Below, one piece after another: positions 1-5,606 of a stretch of DNA of 5,606 bases. Origin of the DNA: an uncultured bacterium (GTDB lineage: Bacteria > Cyanobacteriota > Vampirovibrionia > Gastranaerophilales > Gastranaerophilaceae). The DNA lies in contig CAMVQX010000100.1 in the NCBI GenBank assembly GCA_947169755.1, positions 1-5,606 of the forward strand, given 5' to 3'. Under the pieces are notes generated by a model. The model saw nothing but the letters and a program-made list of their open reading frames with translations. It was not told the origin of the DNA and ran no database searches. A program made the position numbers and the translations under genes. How positions within the stretch are numbered: the first letter of the stretch is position 1; every line of letters starts with the position of its first letter.

Positions 1-9
1 CCAATGGTA

Positions 10-39
10 CTCCATTTCTTTGACCGCAAAGAAATGGAG
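10..39. repeat. Perfect 13-bp inverted repeat with a 4-nt loop
   Basis: CTCCATTTCTTTG (10-22) pairs exactly with CAAAGAAATGGAG (27-39) around the loop ACCG. A stem this long and perfect is unlikely by chance. Neither strand has a T-run directly after it, so it is not a standard intrinsic terminator. Hairpins of this TTTCTTTG/CAAAGAAA type occur in intergenic repeats of several bacteria, as far as I recall; here that is an inference. Confidence 0.75.
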
Positions 40-53
40 AAAAGAAACTCTCC

Positions 54-76
54 GAGTGCTACGCACGTAGATACTC
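54..76. repeat. Imperfect hairpin next to the 13-bp inverted repeat
   Basis: CTACG (59-63) pairs with CGTAG (66-70) around CA, and the outer arms GAGT (54-57) and ACTC (73-76) also pair, with an internal G against AT mismatch. It lies 14 nt from the 13-bp hairpin, so the two may be parts of one structured element. Confidence 0.45.
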
Positions 77-358
77 TAAGTCTAAACTAAAGTCTACAAA
101 GATAGCAGAAAAACTGCGTTCGCTAATAATTTGTAAAGGCTCAACTCTTGGCGGACAAACTCGCTTTTATTTCGTCATACCGAACTTATTGCGTTATCTT
201 TTATCGCTCAGACAGTGTCCGCCTCTGTCACTGTTTCGCCTACAATTATTGCTCACTTCGTAAAGGTCGGAATGTTTTTGACTGATTTTAGGCATTTTAT
301 TTTTTGTTATTTTGGCTATTTTGTTTTAATTAATTGATTTTTTTATTTTGTAAAACGC

Positions 359-378
359 AACAAAATTATAATTTTGTT
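359..378 (-). terminator. AT-rich 20-bp palindrome after flhA, possible weak terminator
   Basis: AACAAAATTATAATTTTGTT is a perfect palindrome beginning 7 nt after the flhA stop codon. On the minus strand it can fold as an 8-bp stem with a TATA loop, followed by GCG and then TTTT. The stem is almost all A-T and the T-run is short and offset, so this is a poor intrinsic terminator by the usual criteria. It is listed because it is the only inverted repeat in the right place to end the operon transcript. Confidence 0.4.
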
Positions 379-385
379 AACTTAC

Positions 386-2485
386 TTATTCCATAGCATA
401 AGCTTCGCCAATTGTATCAATTGCCTCAACTTTGATATCCGTTATCAGTTCCGAATATGAAATAACTACAATAGTCGGAATATGACGTTCCAAAAGCTGA
501 TACAGAGGAAGTCTTATCCTAGGAGAACACAATATTACAGGCTGCTGGCCGCATGCCTGATGCGCACGCATCAATGTCGTCGCTGTTGTCTCAATTAATT
601 CCTGAACTTGCATAGGATTTAACAAAAACATTGTTCCAAGTTCTGTTCTTTGACAGCTGTCATCAAGAGTTTTTTCCCATTCAGGTGAAAGCGTCAGAGC
701 ATACAAGACTTTGTCATCACCCACATTGGACAAGCATATCTGACGACCTAATGCAGCTCTCAAACGTTCTGACAAGATATCAGGTTCTTTTGAAAATCTT
801 GCATAATCGCAAAGTCTTTCAAATACAAAGATAATATCCTTTATTGAAACTTTTTCTCTAATCAAGTTAACAAAGATTTTTCTCAAATCAGATGTTGAAA
901 TGATTGTCGGAACAAGGTCGTTGACAAGTGTCGGATCTTGGGAACGAACCAGTTCCATAAGTTTAAGAACATCTGTTTTTGTCATAACCTCATCAACGTG
1001 TTTTCTTACACATTCCTGAAGGTGAGTAACGATAACATCTGTAGAATCAACCGCTGTTACTGAACGTGACATCTTAGCATCCTCAGGCGAAATCCAATAA
1101 GCCTGAGTTTGATATGTCGGGTCAATACCAATAATAGCATCTTGAGGAACTTCTTTTTTCATTGCATCCCATTGATCCGCAATTACCATCAATTTACCCG
1201 GATATACATAACCGGTCGCAACAGTGTTACCACGAATAGAAATCATATATTCATTTGCATCCAGTGCAGATGAATCCATAATCCTTATGTTAGGCAAAAT
1301 GTAACCTAATTCATCCGTAACTCTTTGACGAAGAGCTGCGATTTTAGCAAGTAATTGACCTTCTTGGTCCGGATCGGCAATTACAAGCAAATTAGAACCT
1401 ACCTGCAAGCTTAAAACATCAACACCCAAACGTTCATACATTCTGTTCGGGTTAACAAGGTCTTGCATGTTCTGACGAACATTTTCCAATTGACCTAATT
1501 GAGATTGTACATCAGCGTTAATTAAAGTAGAGAAGCCTGCTACACCCAAGCATATTGCAAATAACGTAAACGGAATCCAAGGCAAACCCGTCCAACCGCT
1601 TGTAGTGGCAAGCAAAAGTAAGAATCCTGAAGCCAAGAACAATGCATTGGGCTTACTCATAATTTGTCCGGTAACATCAGTACCTAATGAATCAGCAGCA
1701 GAAGAACGTGTCATGAATATACCTGCTGCAATAGACATCAAAAGTGACGGTACTTGAGATGCCAAACCATCACCAATTGTCAAGGTTGTATATTTTGAAA
1801 CAGCATCAGCAATAGGCATCTGGTTCATAATACAACCTATACACAAACCACCGATGATATTAATCAATGTAATGATGATACCTGCAATAGTATCACCTTT
1901 TACGAACTTCATAGCACCGTCCATGCTACCAAAAAGGTTTGATTCTCTTTGCAAATCCTCACGTTTTTTTGTCGCTTCTTCTGGAGATATCAAGCCGGCG
2001 TTAAAATCGGCGTCAATAGTCATCTGCTTACCGGGCATAGCATCCAATGCAAAACGTGCCGCAACTTCCGCGATACGTTCAGCACCTTTTGTGATTACCA
2101 TAAACTGTACTACTGTGATAATAAGGAATATAACGCCACCAACTATCATGTTACCGCCGGTTACGAATGTACCGAATGCATGAATTACCTCACCCGCTTC
2201 ACCTTTTGCCAAGATTAACCTTGTTGATGCAATTGAAAGTACCAGTCTAAACATTGTACCGATAAGAATAATTGACGGAAATGATGCTAATTCAAGTGTT
2301 TTCTTAACATATAGAGAAATCATCAAAAGAACAACACCTAACGTAATATTTAAACAAATAGAAACGTTAATTACCCAGTTTGGAAGTTCGCACAGCAAAA
2401 GAACTATAAGCAATAGTACAAATATTGCCATAAATACTTCACTTAAATTTGTTCCTCCGCCGCCTTGGGCTTGTTCTTGTGCCAT
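386..2485 (-). CDS. flhA: Flagellar export gate protein FlhA (FHIPEP family)
   Basis: FlhA is the large inner-membrane export gate subunit: its membrane part takes part in proton-driven export and its cytoplasmic domain forms a nonameric ring that docks substrates and chaperones. At 699 residues it has the normal family length. About eight membrane helices can be placed at roughly 17-32, 36-58, 66-92, 108-132, 199-219, 238-257, 280-296 and 299-320. The FHIPEP signature is SFPSIILIGTMFRLVLSIAS (68-87), followed by TR. The cytoplasmic loop has DAMPGKQMTIDAD (148-160) and GSMDGAMKFVKGD (186-198). The cytoplasmic domain (about 328-699) includes REKVSIKDIIFVFERLCDYA (543-562) and SPRIRLPLYQLLERHIP (654-670), then SYSEL (676-680). 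An unusual Gly-rich leader (QAQGGGG) precedes helix 1. The paralogous SctV is the alternative; FliF next door favours FlhA. Translation is probably coupled to fliH through TAATG. It is the last gene of the cluster. Confidence 0.95.
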   Translation of the reverse strand: MAQEQAQGGGGTNLSEVFMAIFVLLLIVLLLCELPNWVINVSICLNITLGVVLLMISLYVKKTLELASFPSIILIGTMFRLVLSIASTRLILAKGEAGEVIHAFGTFVTGGNMIVGGVIFLIITVVQFMVITKGAERIAEVAARFALDAMPGKQMTIDADFNAGLISPEEATKKREDLQRESNLFGSMDGAMKFVKGDTIAGIIITLINIIGGLCIGCIMNQMPIADAVSKYTTLTIGDGLASQVPSLLMSIAAGIFMTRSSAADSLGTDVTGQIMSKPNALFLASGFLLLLATTSGWTGLPWIPFTLFAICLGVAGFSTLINADVQSQLGQLENVRQNMQDLVNPNRMYERLGVDVLSLQVGSNLLVIADPDQEGQLLAKIAALRQRVTDELGYILPNIRIMDSSALDANEYMISIRGNTVATGYVYPGKLMVIADQWDAMKKEVPQDAIIGIDPTYQTQAYWISPEDAKMSRSVTAVDSTDVIVTHLQECVRKHVDEVMTKTDVLKLMELVRSQDPTLVNDLVPTIISTSDLRKIFVNLIREKVSIKDIIFVFERLCDYARFSKEPDILSERLRAALGRQICLSNVGDDKVLYALTLSPEWEKTLDDSCQRTELGTMFLLNPMQVQELIETTATTLMRAHQACGQQPVILCSPRIRLPLYQLLERHIPTIVVISYSELITDIKVEAIDTIGEAYAME

Positions 2486-2487
2486 TA
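2483..2487 (-). promoter_or_regulatory. TAATG stop/start overlap coupling fliH to flhA
   Basis: On the minus strand the fliH stop codon TAA and the flhA start codon ATG share one A (TAATG). Only a weak purine run (AAAAGAA) precedes it, so reinitiation by ribosomes finishing fliH is the likely way flhA is translated. This fixes both the fliH end and the flhA start. Confidence 0.75.
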
Positions 2488-3198
2488 AAGTTCTTTTAAC
2501 GCCTCACTTATTACCGACAATTGTGTTTCAATTGTTGCATCTATTACACCGTTTGTGGTTGTAAGTATACAACCGCCCTCCATAATTCCCTCATCAGGAA
2601 CTATCATAACTTTTGCATCTAATCCCGAGCTTGACAACATCTCAGGGATTTCGGTTTTGACAAGAGATGCCTGAACAGGATTTACTTTCAACGTTATTTT
2701 TGATTCTTCTTTTGAAAGTGTCTTCAATAATTGTTGAATGTTTTCCAAGATTAATGAAGGATCCTGCTCTAATTCTCTTTTAATGATTTTTTTTGCGATA
2801 TCAACACTCATTTCAAGAATATACGGCGCAACTTCATCAAAAACTTCCTGCTTAGCATTCATAAAAGAAGTAAGAGTATCTTTAACTTCTTCAATATCAC
2901 TTTTTGCCTGAGTTAAACCTTCTTCATATCCCTCTTTTGAAGCCGCTTCTTTTATACTCTGCGCCTCTTCTCTCGCACGGGAAATAAGGTTTCTGTCATC
3001 AATTCTACGAAAGCCTCTGCGCCGATCTCCTCTGCGTCTTTCCTGCCGTTGTTTAAAATCGATATTATCAAGATTGAAAATGTCTATTTTATCTTCTTCA
3101 ACAGAATTTTCTGCAGGTTCATCTTGTACCTGCTCCTCAATTTCAGCAGACTCCTGAATTTCATCCCCAATCTTTTGAATTTTCTTTTTTATAATCAT
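2485..3198 (-). CDS. fliH: Flagellar export stator protein FliH (FliH/SctL family)
   Basis: FliH is the peripheral stator that holds the export ATPase FliI and links it to the C-ring and the FlhA gate. The 237-residue product has the usual layout: a charged, acidic N-terminal part (about 1-48); an Arg-rich patch (about 50-65); a long helix with REEAQSIKEAASKEGYEEGL (76-95), typical of the FliH stalk; and a C-terminal FliH/V-ATPase-E-like domain with ELEQDPSLILENIQQLL (142-158) and MEGGCILTTTNGVIDATIET (206-225), the clearest family signature. The ATG at 3198 is chosen because it lies 7 nt after the upstream stop. A longer reading from 3294 would run back into that gene and add a hydrophobic, non-FliH-like leader. 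The ribosome binding site is weak, which suits coupling to the upstream gene. The protein has no Trp, so the N-terminal Trp motif that binds FliN in enteric FliH is absent. Its TAA overlaps the flhA ATG by one base. Confidence 0.9.
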   Translation of the reverse strand: MIIKKKIQKIGDEIQESAEIEEQVQDEPAENSVEEDKIDIFNLDNIDFKQRQERRRGDRRRGFRRIDDRNLISRAREEAQSIKEAASKEGYEEGLTQAKSDIEEVKDTLTSFMNAKQEVFDEVAPYILEMSVDIAKKIIKRELEQDPSLILENIQQLLKTLSKEESKITLKVNPVQASLVKTEIPEMLSSSGLDAKVMIVPDEGIMEGGCILTTTNGVIDATIETQLSVISEALKEL

Positions 3199-3205
3199 GG
3201 CATTA

Positions 3206-4213
3206 TTATACACTATCTTCAAGGTGAGTGGCAATAATATTTGCAACTTTTGGGGGCATTTCATAATACTCACCTTCCAAAGCCGTAAATACAAACCTTC
3301 TCACCTTATTTCGTTCTAAACGTATGGTTCTTTCAATATGGCTCTTATCTACATATTGTGAAACATTTTGAATTTTTTCTACAATTTTTTCGGGGGTTAA
3401 TGAATTTGACATAGAAGGTAAATTTGCACGGATTTCCTGCAAACACCTTAATGCGGCATTAGAATCTATTTTTCCGTCCAAATCATTCATACCCATAAAT
3501 TTTATGACCGAATCAGCATCGTCGGCACTAAATTTATTCAATATAGTCTGAACTTTTTCTTGTTTAATCCTGTTAAACAACATTGCAAGTGTAGCCAGTT
3601 TCAGCACCTTCGCATCTGCACCCAGGGCAGACGGAGTTGCAACAGCTCCGGGCATTTGATTTTGCTGTACCCCGCCGGCATCCGGAATTTGGTCAGATTG
3701 AACCTGCTCTTGTTGAACTTGCTGCTGTGCCATCATATCAATATTAGATTGACTTGAAGCTTTCTCCATTAATTGTTCATCAATCAAATTTTTATCTTTT
3801 AGTTCGGCAATACAATCAAGGTAAGTTTTCTTTACGTGATGTTCAATAGCCTGCAGGGCTTGTTCTTGTGGCAATCCGTTATGAAATGCATTCTTTGCTA
3901 TTTCAAAAATAGTAAATGCAATTTTTTGCATAATAGGATCCCAGTATTGTTGTGGAATACCTGATCTTACAAGGTCAACAGACTTGTGGAATGACCATTC
4001 TGCAATGATTTGAGTAATCATAATAGCCTGATCAAGATTAAAATTCAGTTGAGTATCATTATATAGAGCTTCTCCGGCAACTGTAGAAAAATTTAATAAT
4101 GTATTTGCAACATAATTCTTCTGATTCTCATTAAAATCAGGCGGAATTAGTTCGAGCGCCTGCTGCGCCAAATTTTGTGCAAAACCTTTATAATCAAATC
4201 CTTCTATTGCCAC
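3206..4213 (-). CDS. Unrecognised 335-residue helical protein in the fliG position
   Basis: I do not recognise this protein. It lies between fliF and fliH, where many bacteria carry fliG. Visible layout: a helix-rich N-terminal part (about 1-155) containing WSFHKSVDLVRSGIPQQYWD (73-92); a Gln-rich low-complexity linker (about 162-196, ending in a Pro/Gly/Ala stretch); a middle helical part (about 200-265); and a basic-to-acidic C-terminal segment with RNKVRRFVFTALEGEYYEMP (301-320). No signal peptide or membrane helix is apparent, so it is probably cytoplasmic. The stretch KQEKVQTILNKFSADDADSV (217-236) weakly recalls the EHPQT region of the FliG middle domain, but the rest of FliG, including the charged torque helix, is not evident. 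The start is GTG (reads CAC on the plus strand) behind AAGGGA; the next in-frame Met is residue 65, inside a helical region. A diverged FliG or a FliF-tail adaptor is possible by position; this is inference. Confidence 0.85.
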   Translation of the reverse strand: MAIEGFDYKGFAQNLAQQALELIPPDFNENQKNYVANTLLNFSTVAGEALYNDTQLNFNLDQAIMITQIIAEWSFHKSVDLVRSGIPQQYWDPIMQKIAFTIFEIAKNAFHNGLPQEQALQAIEHHVKKTYLDCIAELKDKNLIDEQLMEKASSQSNIDMMAQQQVQQEQVQSDQIPDAGGVQQNQMPGAVATPSALGADAKVLKLATLAMLFNRIKQEKVQTILNKFSADDADSVIKFMGMNDLDGKIDSNAALRCLQEIRANLPSMSNSLTPEKIVEKIQNVSQYVDKSHIERTIRLERNKVRRFVFTALEGEYYEMPPKVANIIATHLEDSV

Positions 4214-4225
4214 GATATTTTCAAT

Positions 4226-4231
4226 TCCCTT
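4226..4231 (-). promoter_or_regulatory. Ribosome binding site supporting a GTG start
   Basis: On the minus strand AAGGGA lies 12 nt before the GTG at 4213. The spacing is a little long, but this is the only Shine-Dalgarno-like sequence in the 46-nt gap after fliF and no ATG is available nearby, so it decides the start of the 335-residue protein. Confidence 0.55.
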
Positions 4232-4246
4232 GTATTTTTATTTTAC

Positions 4247-4261
4247 AATCAGTAACTGATT
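4247..4261. repeat. 15-bp palindrome over the fliF stop codon
   Basis: AATCAGT and ACTGATT are perfect 7-bp arms around a single central base, overlapping the last bases of fliF and the start of the 46-nt gap. In RNA the hairpin would be short and AT-rich, and no U-run follows directly, so it is not a clear terminator. It could be a minor processing or protein-binding site, or chance. Confidence 0.35.
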
Positions 4262-5606
4262 ATCCTTGTTCAATCCAACTCTTTATCTTATCGCCGGCTT
4301 CATCTTCATCAGCATTTGCAAGTTGTACCGACAAATTAGATAGCGTTGTTTCGAGTTGTTCTGTATTTTGTTGAGGAATATATGCTTGCTGTTGTTGTTC
4401 AACAAGTCCTTGAGCCAATTCAGACTGTCTTTGAGCAAGTTGTGCAGCTCTTTGGTTGATATCTGCAAGTTGTCTTTCTTGTTGAGCATTTTTCTCAAGC
4501 AATATATCAACTTCACGCTTATTATCTTCTTGCAATTGACGAACTTTGCCCGATACAAATTTAAATATGATAAGCAGAACGATTAAACCGAGAGCTATTG
4601 TCAACCACCAAGGATTACCGGTTTCATCAGGTTTTGGAAGATTAGCAGGTCTGTCTGATGCAAGATAAGGATCCGTTGAATCAGAGAATGCAATTGAAAC
4701 ATTATCAGATGTAACTTTCGGGCTTGCAGCCTTAGCAATTAATTCTTTTAATTCTTCCAAAGTTGTATTTGAAGGAAGTGCATTTTTATCCAATGTTACA
4801 GCGATAGAAATGTCCTCAATTACACCGGGTTTAATATATTCATTTGTTTGAGTTTTTGTTACACCGTACTGAGTTTCTCTTGCCGTACGAGAATAATTTC
4901 TGTTCTGGCTTGAATCAGAAGAACCGTTTGGAAGACCATTAGGAAGGTAAACGCTTACCGCATTTACATTCTTGTTACTATCCGTTGTTTGATCGCCCAA
5001 ACCTTCTTGAAAAGTCTGTTCTGTAACAGAAGCTTTTCTTTCGGGATCATAGTCTATGGTAAATTTTTCAACCGGAGCTTGGCGAAGGAATGTACTTACC
5101 GTTGCAACATAATTTCCTTGACCGACAAGTCTGTCTAATTGCTGACTGACTTTTGAAGTCATATATTTATCGTTTTCTTCAATTCTCGCCAGCATTTCAT
5201 CTTCAGCATTCATAATACTGTGGTATGTATTACCGTTTGTATCTGTAATTGCTATATTTTCCGCAGTCAAACCGGTTACACTTCCCAAAAGCAAATTAGA
5301 AATTGCTTTGATTTTTAATTGATCAAGCTTTGAAGCATCTTTTGATAACGTAATCTGAACAGTTGCAGTTACGGGCTTTTGCATTGATGTAAACATTGTC
5401 TGTTCAGGAATTGAAATGAATACAGATGCATTTTCAACTCCGTCAATACGTCTTATCAATCTTGATAATTCACCGTTTATTGCACGTGAAAGTCTGATTT
5501 TTTTATCTTCTTTTGTAGATGTAAAATCACCCTTATCAAAAATTTCAAGTCCAACATTTTGATCCATAAGACCGCTTTGTACAATTTGAATAAGAGCAAT
5601 ATCTCT
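4260..5606 (-). CDS. fliF: Flagellar MS-ring protein FliF, 5' end cut off by the window
   Basis: FliF forms the inner-membrane MS ring on which a flagellar basal body and its export gate are built. The frame stays open to the window edge (it reads RDIALIQIVQSGLMDQN before the first visible Met at 5567), so that Met is internal. 448 residues are visible; roughly the first 100, including the first membrane helix, are missing. Seen in order: the YscJ/FliF ring-building core with GLEIFDKGDF, the segment RAINGELSRLIRRIDGVENA and a conserved-looking IPEQ; a FliF-type C-terminal periplasmic region with a Ser/Asn-rich loop (visible residues about 205-240); a membrane helix at about 332-351 starting PWWLTIALG; then a roughly 95-residue cytoplasmic tail that is Gln-rich and probably coiled coil, ending DKIKSWIEQG. 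That last segment resembles the FliG-binding tail of FliF. SctJ injectisome proteins lack the large C-terminal region, so FliF is preferred. It ends with TAA, 46 nt before the next gene. Confidence 0.93.
   Translation of the reverse strand, partial: RDIALIQIVQSGLMDQNVGLEIFDKGDFTSTKEDKKIRLSRAINGELSRLIRRIDGVENASVFISIPEQTMFTSMQKPVTATVQITLSKDASKLDQLKIKAISNLLLGSVTGLTAENIAITDTNGNTYHSIMNAEDEMLARIEENDKYMTSKVSQQLDRLVGQGNYVATVSTFLRQAPVEKFTIDYDPERKASVTEQTFQEGLGDQTTDSNKNVNAVSVYLPNGLPNGSSDSSQNRNYSRTARETQYGVTKTQTNEYIKPGVIEDISIAVTLDKNALPSNTTLEELKELIAKAASPKVTSDNVSIAFSDSTDPYLASDRPANLPKPDETGNPWWLTIALGLIVLLIIFKFVSGKVRQLQEDNKREVDILLEKNAQQERQLADINQRAAQLAQRQSELAQGLVEQQQQAYIPQQNTEQLETTLSNLSVQLANADEDEAGDKIKSWIEQG

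Larger units (their letters stand above)
1..358. other. Non-coding region downstream of flhA, two compositional parts
   Basis: No reading frame here has a start codon, ribosome binding site and recognisable protein. Positions about 290-358 are very AT-rich with long T-runs on the plus strand. Positions about 1-285 are visibly richer in G and C, contain two hairpins (10-39 and 54-76), a 7-bp inverted pair GGCGGAC/GTCCGCC (150-156 and 217-223), and a stretch (137-260) with no stop trinucleotide on the plus strand. No tRNA, CRISPR repeat or promoter could be supported. The GC-balanced part could be a dispersed intergenic repeat, a decayed gene or a structured RNA; none of these is shown by the sequence alone. 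Confidence 0.5.

Noticed and set aside
105..117. Small hairpin GCAG-AAAAA-CTGC
   Set aside because: A 4-bp stem is too short to separate from chance.
212..234. Inverted repeat ACAGTG/CACTGT with an 11-nt loop
   Set aside because: A 6-bp stem with a large loop is weak, and alternative pairings nearby are equally good.
631..834. Plus-strand open frame antisense to the 3' part of flhA
   Set aside because: Opposite to a conserved FlhA cytoplasmic domain, with no family resemblance.
1854..2218. Two overlapping plus-strand open frames inside flhA
   Set aside because: They lie antisense to a strongly conserved part of flhA (membrane and loop region), have no plausible ribosome binding site and show no recognisable domain.
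386..2485. Assignment of flhA as the injectisome gate SctV
   Set aside because: SctV and FlhA share the motifs seen here, so FlhA alone is not decisive, but the neighbouring FliF has the flagellar architecture with a second membrane helix and a cytoplasmic tail.
3199..3294. N-terminal extension of fliH beginning at 3294
   Set aside because: It would overlap the coding end of the upstream gene by 89 bases and add a leader (MYLRLWKVSIM...) unlike any FliH start. The ATG at 3198, 7 nt after the upstream stop, gives a normal acidic FliH N-terminus.
4283..4558. 91-codon minus-strand frame inside the fliF tail
   Set aside because: It is a different frame of the low-complexity Gln-rich fliF tail; the fliF frame itself is well supported by its membrane helix and terminal motif.
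5565..5567. Met at 5567 as the fliF start
   Set aside because: The frame continues open to 5606 with sequence that fits the FliF core just before GLEIFDKGDF, so the gene is truncated by the window and this Met is internal.

Overview
This window is the 3' part of a compact gene cluster on the minus strand. It encodes the core of a flagellar-type (type III) protein export apparatus in a low-GC bacterium. In transcription order (right to left) it holds: fliF, missing its 5' end at the window edge; an unrecognised 335-residue protein in the position where fliG normally lies; fliH; and flhA. All four read in the same direction, with gaps of 46 nt, 7 nt and a 1-nt TAATG stop/start overlap, so they look like one operon. 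Its promoter must lie beyond position 5606.

The assignment to a flagellar rather than an injectisome lineage rests mainly on FliF. It has the YscJ/FliF core, a FliF-type C-terminal periplasmic region, a second membrane helix and a short C-terminal segment resembling the FliG-binding tail; SctJ proteins lack this architecture. FlhA carries the FHIPEP-family signature and all expected domains. FliF would form the inner-membrane MS ring, FlhA the export gate inside it, and FliH the peripheral stator that ties the ATPase (FliI, not in this window) to the gate.

The most unusual point is the protein between fliF and fliH. It sits in the fliG slot, but I cannot see the usual FliG domains in it. FliH also lacks tryptophan, so it cannot carry the N-terminal Trp motif that binds FliN in enteric bacteria. 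Together these hint at a strongly diverged or missing C-ring: either a divergent flagellum or a flagellum-derived export system. The window alone cannot decide.

Positions 1-385, downstream of flhA, hold no convincing gene. The region has a very AT-rich part next to the flhA stop with a perfect 20-bp palindrome. Further left lies a more GC-balanced part with a perfect 13-bp hairpin, a second imperfect hairpin and a 124-bp stretch with no stop trinucleotide on the plus strand; this part may be a dispersed intergenic repeat.

The organism cannot be named from this sequence. AT-rich coding sequence and divergent export proteins would suit several phyla. A gut-type Vampirovibrionia (Melainabacteria/Gastranaerophilales) is my guess only, with low confidence.
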